From contig CAZMRK010000382.1 of the NCBI GenBank assembly GCA_964568355.1, positions 1 through 7,467 of the forward strand: 7,467 nucleotides of DNA, written 5' to 3'. Shown piece by piece: positions 1 through 6,136 of this stretch. The notes below the pieces were generated by a model that saw only the letters and a program-made list of their open reading frames with translations, had not been told where the DNA came from and ran no database searches. Position 1 is the stretch's first letter; each line of letters begins with the position of its first letter. The DNA comes from JAJPJX01 sp964568355. GTDB lineage: Bacteria; Acidobacteriota; Terriglobia; Bryobacterales; Bryobacteraceae. The position numbers and the translations under genes are program-made.

Positions 1-1
1 G

Positions 2-3000
2 GAACGCGTCGCCGGGCGCAGTTGGATCCTGAGCTTTGCCAGCGCCGCTGTGGTGGCTCTGCTGGTGCTGATCTGGCTGGGGACCTCCGGCCCCGGCTTT
101 CTCGGCTATGGCACCTCCCTGTTGTGGGGCGGCTTGCCCAAGGGTGACTTCAAACCCTACTACGATGTCGTCGTTACCCCCGGCAATCGCACGCTTCGCC
201 GCCGCTCCGATCAGTTGATCACCGCCCGCCTCATCGGTTTTCAGACCGAACGTGTGCGCCTGTTTGCGAAATATCAAAGCGCTTCCAAGTGGGAGCAGAC
301 CGATATGCTGCCGCAGTCCCGGGGAGCCGCCTACGAATTTCTGCTGGCCGGGGTGCCGGAATCGATGGACTACTACATCGAAGCCGGCGGCGTTCGCTCC
401 AAAAACTACCACCTGAATGCCATCGATCTTCCCAGTGTGAAAAAGCTGCGCGTGACCTATCATTTCCCCCAGTGGACCGGACAGAAGGACGAAGTGGAGG
501 ATCCGGGCGGGGATCTGCGCGCCGTCGAAGGCACTCTCGCCGAGGTCGCCATCCAGACCGATAAGCCGCTGGCCAATGGCACCATTCTGCTTGACGACGG
601 CACCAAAATCGGGCTGCGTTCGTCGGGTGACGGTTGGCTGAAAGCCAACGTGCCCATCCAGAAGGACGGCATGTATCACGTGGCTTCCGTGGAACAGGGT
701 GAAGACGTGCGCCTCACCGAGGACTATTTCATTGAGGCCCGCGGCGATTCGCCGCCCGTGGTCAGCCTGCTCCGCCCCGGCAAGGATGCGCGCGTCAGCC
801 CTGTGGAAGAGGTGACCATCGCCGTCCAGGGCAAAGACGATTTCGGGCTCCGGTCCCTCAGCCTGCATTATTCGGTGAACGGCGCCCCCGAAAAGGAAGT
901 CCAACTCCTCAAAGGCAAGGGCCAAACGGCTGCCGATGCCTCCGCGGTTCTCTACCTGGAGGACTACAAGCTGGTCCCCGGCGATGTGATCAGCCTCTAC
1001 GCCACAGCGAAGGACGCGCGCTCCAGCGCCAGCACGGACATGTACTTCATCCAGGCTGAGCCGTTCGAGCGCGAGTACACCCAGTCTCAGCAGCAGGGTG
1101 GAGGCGGCGGAGGCCAGGAGGATCCGGGCGGCGAGATCTCCCAGCGGCAGAAAGAGATCATCGCGGCCACCTGGAACCAGATCCGCGATACCTCGGGGGA
1201 TAAGGCGGCCGCCGCGGAGAATGCCGCCTTCCTGGCCGGGGTACAGTCCAAGCTGCGCGATCAGGCGATGTCGCTGGCCCGCCGTATGCAAAGCCGCCAG
1301 CTTTCCGGCGCCAGCCAGGCCTTCCGCAGCTTTGCCGAGGACATGCAAAAGGCCGTCCAGGCCATGGGCCCGGCCGCCGACCATCTCAAAGGTTCGCGCT
1401 GGCAGCCGGCGTTGGCCCCGGAGCAGCAGGCGTTGCAGTACCTGCTGCGGGCCGAAGCCACCTTCCGCGAGATCCAGGTGGCCTTCGGCAGTCGTGGCGG
1501 AGGCGGCGGAGGAGCCTCCGGAGCCGGACGCGATCTCCAGGGCCTCTTCGACCTGGAGCTGGATACCGAAAAGAACCAATACGAAACCGGACAAAGCGCC
1601 TCCTCGGATCAGCGCCAGAAGCAGATCGATGAGGCGCTGCAGAAACTGGAGCAGTTGGCTCGCCGCCAGCAGGAACTGGCCGAGCAGCAGCGCAATCAAT
1701 CGCTGACCTCCCAGCAGCGCTGGGAGCAGGAGATGCTGCGCCGCGAGGCCGAGCAGTTGCGCCGCCAGATGGACCAGCTTTCCCGCGGCTCCAGCCAGCA
1801 GGGCCAGCAGCAGCAAGCTTCCCAGCAGGGTCAACAAGGGCAACAGAGCGGGCAGCAGGGACAGCAAAGTGGACAGCAGGGCCAGCAAGGCCAACAAAGC
1901 GGACAGCAAGGCCGGCAGCAGGGCGGCCGTATGGCCACCGGTCTGGGCGGGGCACAGCCCCAGCAGCTTCGGCAGGCGCTCGATCGCCTGGAGCAGGCCC
2001 TCCAGGATATGCGCCAGGCGGCCTCCAGTCAGGCCGCCGGTACCCCTCAGAGCGAGGCCCAGGCCCGCCGGGCGGCCGAACGCCTCAAAGAAGCTCGGGA
2101 GATGCTCTCCGGCCTTCAGCAGCAGCAGAACGGCCAGCAGATGGACGAGGTGACTCGCCGTGCCGATCAGCTAGCCGAACAGCAGCGGGATTTCAACAAC
2201 CGCCTCCGCAAGGCCTTCGGCAATTTGAACAGCATGGAGGATCTCCGTGGGGGCGGCGAGGGCGCTCGCGGCATGGACCGCCAGCAGGCCGAGCAGATGT
2301 CGCAGGAACAGCAGCAGATGAGCAGCGAGCTCCAGAAGCTGGAAAGCGAGATGCAGAAGGCCACCCGGGATCTCGCTGGAAGCAATCGGGAAGCCGCTCG
2401 CAAGCTGCGGGAGGCTTTAGCGGATCTCCAGCAGAATGAGCTGAGCGCTCGCATGCGCCTGAGCTCCGATTTCATCCGCCGGGGTCTGGGAGCTTATGCG
2501 GCCCTGCGCCAGGGTACCATCACCCAATCGCTGAACGACCTGAAGGACCGCCTCCACGAAATCCAGGGCCAGATGGGGCAGCAGCAGGGTGGGCAGCAGT
2601 CCGGAGACGATGGCCAGAAAGCTCTCCGCCAGGCGCTGGCCCAGGCGGAACGGCTGCGCCAGCAGATGGAGCGGCTCGCCAAGTCCGGCCAGCCGGGCCA
2701 GTCAGGCCAGCCAAACCAACCAGGCCAATCTGGAATGGATGGTCAGAATGGCGGGGGACCACTGGCCGGCGGCTCGCCCGGTTCCGGTCCACAGTATGGC
2801 CGCGGCACACTTGGACGGCGTGATCTCCCCAACGGTCCGATGCCTCTCGGCGGCGGTCCCGCCTCTGCCGAGCAGACCTATCGAGATAGTCTGAACGGAC
2901 TTTCGCGTCTGGAGCAGGCCGTTCGAGGAGAACCGGACCTGAGCCGGGACGTCCAGGAATTGATGCGCGATATGCGCGGAATCGATCCGCGTCAGTTGGG

Positions 3001-3190
3001 CACAGATCCGCTGCTGGCGGAACGGATCAACAGCCAGGTCCTCACCGCTATGGAACAGGTAGAATTAAAATTACGCCGTCTGGTCGATGACACCCAGAGT
3101 GGCGTACATAGCGGTACCCGGCAGCCGGTGCCACCGGCTTACGCCGATGCGGTTGCCGAGTACTTCCGGCGCCTGAGCAAAGAAAAATAA
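2..3190 (+). CDS. Membrane-anchored Gln/Gly-rich coiled-coil protein, DUF4175/TIGR02302-like (5' end outside window)
   Basis: The frame is open from the left edge, giving 1062 residues (first full codon at base 2 = residue 1). The GTG at 50 lies inside a hydrophobic helix (about residues 8-27), so the true start is probably upstream. After the helix come beta-rich segments that look like tandem Ig-like modules (about 50-130, 150-245 and 249-361; the last contains a DDFGLRSLSLHYSVNG strand pair). Next are two poly-Gly linkers (near bases 1097-1117 and 1497-1513) and long amphipathic, heptad-like helices rich in Gln, Arg, Glu and Leu. A Gln/Gly repeat (599-640), a GQP/GQS tract (about 896-910) and a final helical domain end the protein. 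Known family description: TIGR02302/DUF4175 proteins are long, with N-terminal membrane helices and a Gln/Gly-rich outer tail; their function is unknown. Inference: an envelope protein with a rod-like extracytoplasmic part. Relatives often sit near MoxR/VWA genes, but the upstream neighbour is not visible. Gene reality is near certain; the family name is moderately sure. Confidence 0.88.
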   Translation, partial: ERVAGRSWILSFASAAVVALLVLIWLGTSGPGFLGYGTSLLWGGLPKGDFKPYYDVVVTPGNRTLRRRSDQLITARLIGFQTERVRLFAKYQSASKWEQTDMLPQSRGAAYEFLLAGVPESMDYYIEAGGVRSKNYHLNAIDLPSVKKLRVTYHFPQWTGQKDEVEDPGGDLRAVEGTLAEVAIQTDKPLANGTILLDDGTKIGLRSSGDGWLKANVPIQKDGMYHVASVEQGEDVRLTEDYFIEARGDSPPVVSLLRPGKDARVSPVEEVTIAVQGKDDFGLRSLSLHYSVNGAPEKEVQLLKGKGQTAADASAVLYLEDYKLVPGDVISLYATAKDARSSASTDMYFIQAEPFEREYTQSQQQGGGGGGQEDPGGEISQRQKEIIAATWNQIRDTSGDKAAAAENAAFLAGVQSKLRDQAMSLARRMQSRQLSGASQAFRSFAEDMQKAVQAMGPAADHLKGSRWQPALAPEQQALQYLLRAEATFREIQVAFGSRGGGGGGASGAGRDLQGLFDLELDTEKNQYETGQSASSDQRQKQIDEALQKLEQLARRQQELAEQQRNQSLTSQQRWEQEMLRREAEQLRRQMDQLSRGSSQQGQQQQASQQGQQGQQSGQQGQQSGQQGQQGQQSGQQGRQQGGRMATGLGGAQPQQLRQALDRLEQALQDMRQAASSQAAGTPQSEAQARRAAERLKEAREMLSGLQQQQNGQQMDEVTRRADQLAEQQRDFNNRLRKAFGNLNSMEDLRGGGEGARGMDRQQAEQMSQEQQQMSSELQKLESEMQKATRDLAGSNREAARKLREALADLQQNELSARMRLSSDFIRRGLGAYAALRQGTITQSLNDLKDRLHEIQGQMGQQQGGQQSGDDGQKALRQALAQAERLRQQMERLAKSGQPGQSGQPNQPGQSGMDGQNGGGPLAGGSPGSGPQYGRGTLGRRDLPNGPMPLGGGPASAEQTYRDSLNGLSRLEQAVRGEPDLSRDVQELMRDMRGIDPRQLGTDPLLAERINSQVLTAMEQVELKLRRLVDDTQSGVHSGTRQPVPPAYADAVAEYFRRLSKEK
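1829..1912 (+). repeat. In-frame Gln/Gly repeat, 21-base unit encoding GQQGQQS
   Basis: Units at 1829-1849 and 1850-1870 encode GQQGQQS. The unit at 1871-1900 is a 10-residue variant with one extra GQQ-type triplet, and a partial unit (GQQG) follows to 1912. Flanking codons from 1796 to 1921 are also mostly Gln. The copies use different synonymous codons for Gly (GGT, GGG, GGA, GGC), Gln (CAA, CAG) and Ser (AGC, AGT), so the peptide repeat is better kept than the DNA repeat. It lies between two coiled-coil stretches and probably forms a flexible hydrophilic linker. Confidence 0.85.
2687..2731 (+). repeat. Five tandem 9-base units encoding GQP/GQS-type triplets
   Basis: Five consecutive nine-base units encode GQP, GQS, GQP, NQP and GQS. 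They open a Gly/Pro/Ser/Asn-rich low-complexity stretch that continues to about base 2805. The tract separates the main coiled-coil tail from the last helical domain of the protein (about residues 955-1062), so a disordered linker is the likeliest role. It is too short and too interrupted to be a collagen helix. Confidence 0.7.
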
Positions 3191-3211
3191 GGGCCATTTG
3201 CTTAATGGCCC
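3191..3211 (+). terminator. 8-bp perfect hairpin immediately after the stop codon, possible (bidirectional) terminator
   Basis: GGGCCATT (3191-3198) pairs perfectly with AATGGCCC (3204-3211) around a 5-base loop, starting on the base after the TAA stop at 3188-3190. On the + strand only a short, mixed T-rich segment follows, so intrinsic termination of the large upstream gene would be weak. On the - strand the stem is followed by a much better T-rich run, the complement of the AAAGAAAAATAA at the gene end, so it could stop antisense transcription efficiently. The alternative is an mRNA 3'-end stabilising stem. Confidence 0.6.
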
Positions 3212-3226
3212 GAATTTCGATATAGT
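3198..3226 (+). promoter_or_regulatory. Candidate sigma70-type promoter for the reductase gene
   Basis: TATAGT at 3221-3226 matches the -10 consensus at five of six positions. TTGCTT at 3198-3203 matches the -35 consensus at three of six, and the spacer is 17 bases. The region is an AT-rich island in otherwise GC-rich DNA. The expected start would fall near 3232-3234, leaving a leader of only about 8 bases before the ATG at 3241, so the mRNA would be nearly leaderless. A small inverted repeat (CGAA-T-TTCG, 3211-3219) lies in the spacer and could be a repressor site, though it may be chance. The -35 hexamer overlaps the end of the first hairpin arm and fills the hairpin loop. Confidence 0.4.
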
Positions 3227-3228
3227 TT

Positions 3229-3232
3229 AGGG
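3229..3232 (+). promoter_or_regulatory. Short Shine-Dalgarno-like AGGG before the reductase start
   Basis: AGGG lies eight bases before the ATG at 3241, an ordinary spacing for ribosome binding, and supports this ATG as the start. If the promoter at 3198-3226 is used, transcription could begin at or just after this motif, so the two predictions partly conflict. The site would then work only on read-through mRNA from upstream. Confidence 0.45.
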
Positions 3233-3240
3233 TAATTCCC

Positions 3241-5502
3241 ATGAAAGCCAGTAACAGTCTTTGGAGAGACCAGCTATTGGACCGCATGCCCCCTCATCTG
3301 GCCAAGGAACTGGACATCTACGAGAACGAGATCGCTCTGAAAAAGCAGGGAAAGATTGAGGATAAGGTCTTCGCGGAGACGCGGCTCCGCCGCGGTTCCT
3401 ATGGCCAGCGCTACGATAACGGCCAGCGGCACGACGGGCACACGACTCGCAAACTGGAATATCCTTTTCCGGGAACGAAAGGCCCCAGCACTCTCTGGGA
3501 TGCGCCGGGAATGCAGCGCATTAAGATACCGTTCGGCGGGCTAAATGCCAGCCAGTTGGAGGTCCTCGCCGAGCTGGCCGAGGAGTACTCCGACGGGATT
3601 GCCCATATTACTACCCGGCAGGATTTCCAACTGCATTTCGTGCACATCGAGGACGTACCTTCGCTGATGCGCCGTCTGGCCGCGGTAAATATCACCACCC
3701 GGGAAGCCTGTGGAAATACGGTGCGGAACGTGACCGCGTGCCCATATGCCGGCATCTGCCCGGATCAGGGCTTCGACGTCACTCCTTACGCAAAAGCGCT
3801 GGCTTATTATCTGCTGGGCCATCCGGACACCCAGAGCTTCGGGCGAAAGTTCAAGATCGCATTCTCGGGCTGCGCGGATAATGCCTGCTCGCTCATGCGG
3901 ATCCACGACGTCGGGCTGGTGGCGGCGACGCGCGAGATCGACGGCCAGATGCGCCGGGGCTTCGCCATGTACGTGGGCGGCGGTCTGGGCACGGTGCCTT
4001 ATCAAGCCAAGCCGTTTGAAGAGTTTGTCCCGGAAGAAGAGCTGCTGCCTCTAACTCAGGCGATCGCCCGCGTATTTGCCCGCCTGGGCGAAAAGAAGAA
4101 CCGCAACGCCGCGCGCATGAAGTTCCTCGTGGTCAAGCTGGGAATGGACGAGTTCAAGCGACTGGTGAAGGAAGAACGGGCCATCCTCACGCCGGACGAG
4201 CGCTGGACGGGCTACCTCAAGGACGTCGAGCGGTACGAAGAGAAGCCGCTGAAACCCCCCAGCCTGCTCCAGATCACCCCCGCCGCGCCGGAGGGCTTCG
4301 CGGAGTGGCACAGGACCAACGTATACCCCCAGCGCCAAGAGGGATATAGCGCCGTGACGGTAGCGCTTCCGCTGGGCGACATCACCGCCACCCAACTGCG
4401 CAGAGTGGCGGATGTGGCGCGCCAGTACGTGAAGGAGACGATCCGGTCCACGGTGGAGCAGAACCTGATTCTGCGCTGGGTCAGTAATGCCGATCTGCCG
4501 GCAGTCTATGCGGAGCTGAAAACCGCCGGGCTGGCGATACCCGGGGCGGGCACGATTACCGATATCGTTTCGTGCCCGGGCACGGATACCTGCAAGCTGG
4601 GCATCTCCTCGTCGCGCGGTCTGGCGAACGAGCTGCGGGACCGCCTGACGGCGAAGAACGGCTCGCTCGACGATGCCGTCCGGAATCTGCACATCAAGAT
4701 CAGCGGCTGCTTCAATTCCTGCGGGCAGCACCACATCGCGGATCTGGGCTTTTACGGTGTCAGCCGGAACAAAAACGGCTACACGGTCCCCCACTTCCAG
4801 GTGGTTTTGGGAGGCCAATGGACCGAAAATGCAGGCTCTTACGGGCTGGCGATCGGCGCCGTGCCCTCCAAGCGCATTCCGGAAGCAGTGGACCGGATCA
4901 CCGGCCGGTACGTGGCCGACCGGCAACAGGGCGAATCATTTCAAGCTTTTGTGCGGCGCATCGGCAAGGCCGAGTGCAAGAAGATGCTGGACGATCTGAC
5001 GGCGGTGCCGCCGCACGATGTGGACCCATCGTTCTACACCGATTGGGCCGATGCACGGGAATATACCATTGGAGATATGGGAGTCGGAGAGTGCGCCGGC
5101 GAAGTGATCTCGCCGATCGAGTTCGCGCTGACTGCCTGCGAGCGTGAAGTCTTTGAAGCCCAGTTGCAGTTGGATGGCGGAGAAGTCGAAAAGGCGGCGA
5201 AAACGGCCTACGAATCGATGCTGCACGGTGCGGTGGCTCTGCTGGACTGGCGAATGATCTCGTACCCGGCGGCAACGGATGGAATCGTGGAGCAGTTCCG
5301 GAAGCATTTCTACGACACCCAGTACTTCTTTGACCCGTTCGTAGGAGGGAAGTTCGCGCAGTATTTCTTCCAGGCGCACGAGCAGGCTGCCGACCGGCAG
5401 GATGCCGAATCGGCGCACCGATTGATCGAAGAAGCGCAGCTTTTTCTCGAAGCCTGCCATAGCTGCTATGGGCGGATGGCTTCGCAAACGACGACGGTTT
5501 AA
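3241..5502 (+). CDS. Ferredoxin-type sulfite/nitrite reductase (siroheme, [4Fe-4S]) with C-terminal HEPN-like helical domain
   Basis: 753 residues, cytoplasmic. Reduces sulfite to sulfide or nitrite to ammonia with six electrons. It has two ferredoxin-like/siroheme reductase repeats (about 85-310 and 350-600). The C-terminal repeat carries the cluster/siroheme signature C445-x5-C451 ... C490-x3-C494. By analogy with E. coli CysI, the anion-binding residues are R126 (in TTRQDFQLH), R162 (in VRNVT), K203 and K205 (in RKFK). Lys-x-Lys is the sulfite reductase pattern; plant nitrite reductase has Lys-x-Asn, so sulfite is favoured. No flavin or NADPH domain is present, so an external donor such as ferredoxin is inferred. 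Residues about 621-753 are an added helical, HEPN-like region, which makes the protein longer than the usual 500-650. Oddly, the N-terminal repeat also has cysteines (C167, C173, C211, C216). A weak AGGG precedes the ATG. The next gene starts four bases after the stop. Family is certain; substrate is not. Confidence 0.95.
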   Translation: MKASNSLWRDQLLDRMPPHLAKELDIYENEIALKKQGKIEDKVFAETRLRRGSYGQRYDNGQRHDGHTTRKLEYPFPGTKGPSTLWDAPGMQRIKIPFGGLNASQLEVLAELAEEYSDGIAHITTRQDFQLHFVHIEDVPSLMRRLAAVNITTREACGNTVRNVTACPYAGICPDQGFDVTPYAKALAYYLLGHPDTQSFGRKFKIAFSGCADNACSLMRIHDVGLVAATREIDGQMRRGFAMYVGGGLGTVPYQAKPFEEFVPEEELLPLTQAIARVFARLGEKKNRNAARMKFLVVKLGMDEFKRLVKEERAILTPDERWTGYLKDVERYEEKPLKPPSLLQITPAAPEGFAEWHRTNVYPQRQEGYSAVTVALPLGDITATQLRRVADVARQYVKETIRSTVEQNLILRWVSNADLPAVYAELKTAGLAIPGAGTITDIVSCPGTDTCKLGISSSRGLANELRDRLTAKNGSLDDAVRNLHIKISGCFNSCGQHHIADLGFYGVSRNKNGYTVPHFQVVLGGQWTENAGSYGLAIGAVPSKRIPEAVDRITGRYVADRQQGESFQAFVRRIGKAECKKMLDDLTAVPPHDVDPSFYTDWADAREYTIGDMGVGECAGEVISPIEFALTACEREVFEAQLQLDGGEVEKAAKTAYESMLHGAVALLDWRMISYPAATDGIVEQFRKHFYDTQYFFDPFVGGKFAQYFFQAHEQAADRQDAESAHRLIEEAQLFLEACHSCYGRMASQTTTV
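4573..4722 (+). other. Siroheme/[4Fe-4S] binding signature of the reductase
   Basis: This segment encodes C445-P-G-T-D-T-C451 and, 38 residues on, S-G-C490-F-N-S-C494. This is the C-x5-C / C-x3-C arrangement that binds the [4Fe-4S] cluster in the sulfite and nitrite reductase family, where the last cysteine also bridges to the siroheme iron. All four ligands are intact, so the enzyme should be catalytically competent. Confidence 0.93.
5103..5490 (+). other. HEPN-like C-terminal helical domain of the reductase
   Basis: About 130 residues after the reductase fold are predicted all-helical by pattern: an AYESMLHGAVALLDW helix, a GIVEQFRKHF segment, a YFFQAHEQAADRQDAESAH stretch and a final helix. 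The spacing of Ala, Leu and aromatic residues resembles HEPN domains, which often bind nucleotides or mediate protein contacts. An R719-x6-H726 pair is present but is weak evidence for RNase activity. C739 and C742 (CHSC) lie close to the end. It may act in assembly or regulation of the reductase. The domain label is by eye only. Confidence 0.5.
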
Positions 5503-5505
5503 GGA
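5501..5505 (+). promoter_or_regulatory. AAGGA overlapping the reductase stop codon, unusually close to the next ATG
   Basis: AAGGA overlaps the last two bases of the TAA stop (5500-5502) and ends one base before the ATG at 5507. That is too close for a normal Shine-Dalgarno contact with this start. Ribosomes ending the reductase could restart here (translational coupling), or a later start may be used, such as the TTG at 5525 preceded by the purine run GAAGAG at 5513-5518. Confidence 0.4.
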
Positions 5506-5506
5506 C

Positions 5507-6097
5507 ATGGCCGAAGAGACTGTCTTGCAGCACGTCAATATCAAGATTTTTGCGCGGGAGGCGAATATCCAACTGGGTGACGCCATCCCGGTGTTCCACC
5601 GCTGGATCCAGAACAGCGTCTGCGAAGAATTGTTGATCGACGTAGCAGACTATGGCCATGTGCCGGCCGGTCCCGGAGTGGTGCTGGTCGGGCACGAAGC
5701 CAACTACAGCCTGGATCAGTCGTTCTATCGGCTGGGGCTGCTCTATAACCGCAAGAGCGTCCGGGAAGGCGGGGCGCAGGACAATCTGCTCCAGGCCTTC
5801 TATTCGGCGCTGGTGGCCTGCCGGCGGCTGGAGGAGGAGCCCGAATTCCAGGGCAAGCTCAGATTCGACGCCGGGCAGGTGGAGGTGATTGTCAACGATC
5901 GCCTTCTGACGCCGAACACGGACGCCACGTGGGAGAAGCTGCAGCCGGAGCTGCAGAAGTTCTTCGATGGAATCTACAGCAGCGGCGGCTACCATCTTTC
6001 CCGCCTTGGTGAACCGAGAGAGCGCTTCCGGGTGGGCGTAGAAGCCTATCATCCGGTGGCTGTGCGCTCTCTGCTCGAAGCGGTGCAACCGGTCTAA
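5507..6097 (+). CDS. Uncharacterised soluble protein coupled to the sulfite/nitrite reductase
   Basis: 196 residues from the ATG at 5507. The frame extends upstream to an ATG at 5468, but that would overlap the reductase and add a very basic, unlikely leader. A TTG at 5525 (giving an LQHVNIKIFA start) is a realistic alternative. I do not recognise a named family. No signal peptide or membrane helix is visible, so it is probably cytoplasmic. The composition is mixed alpha/beta. Notable segments are HVNIKIFA near the N-terminus, IPVFHRWIQ, an acidic-hydrophobic CEELLIDVADY, GPGVVLVGHEANYSLD, and a helix with ACRRLEEEPEF. There are only two cysteines, not arranged as a cluster or metal motif. 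The start is four bases after the reductase stop, which implies co-translation and a linked role, for example in reductase assembly, electron delivery or sulfur/nitrogen control. That role is inference from position only. Confidence 0.85.
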   Translation: MAEETVLQHVNIKIFAREANIQLGDAIPVFHRWIQNSVCEELLIDVADYGHVPAGPGVVLVGHEANYSLDQSFYRLGLLYNRKSVREGGAQDNLLQAFYSALVACRRLEEEPEFQGKLRFDAGQVEVIVNDRLLTPNTDATWEKLQPELQKFFDGIYSSGGYHLSRLGEPRERFRVGVEAYHPVAVRSLLEAVQPV

Positions 6098-6136
6098 ATC
6101 GGTTTCGCCTTCCTCCCCTGTGCTACCTTTCGATTG
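6098..6136 (+). other. Short intergenic gap before purH with pyrimidine tract, no clear ribosome binding site
   Basis: The gap contains a pyrimidine run (6108-6119) and a weak extended -10-like TG-C-TACCTT (6121-6129) without a convincing -35. If that element were used, purH mRNA would start at or very near its ATG. A 5-bp inverted repeat (6087-6091 with 6100-6104) spans the preceding stop codon and is too weak for a terminator. Nothing here separates purH firmly from the upstream transcript. Confidence 0.35.

Noticed and set aside
1098..1706. 202-codon + strand frame within the large coiled-coil gene
   Set aside because: Pro/Arg/Ser-rich out-of-frame reading of Gln/Ala/Arg-rich codons; the main frame continues through it with a coherent protein.
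2687..2731. GQP/GQS triplets as a collagen-like domain
   Set aside because: Only five triplets, one lacking Gly, far below the length needed for a collagen helix.
4051..4926. 291-codon open frame on the - strand inside the reductase
   Set aside because: Fully antisense to the catalytic domain of the reductase, with no domain or start-site support.
5455..5466. CHSC near the reductase C-terminus as a heme c site
   Set aside because: Heme c attachment needs C-x-x-C-H; here Tyr follows the second Cys, and the protein has no export signal.
4898..6088. 396-codon open frame on the - strand spanning the reductase end and the unknown gene
   Set aside because: It is antisense to two well-supported genes, the translation is Arg/His/Pro-rich without recognisable domains, and such shadows are common in GC-rich DNA.
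6087..6104. Inverted repeat AACCG/CGGTT around the stop of the unknown gene
   Set aside because: Five-bp stem with an eight-base loop and no following T-run; too weak for a terminator.
6108..6119. Purine-rich, strong SD-like sequence on the - strand
   Set aside because: The nearest - strand start (TTG at 6088) is about 20 bases away and opens only the shadow frame rejected above.
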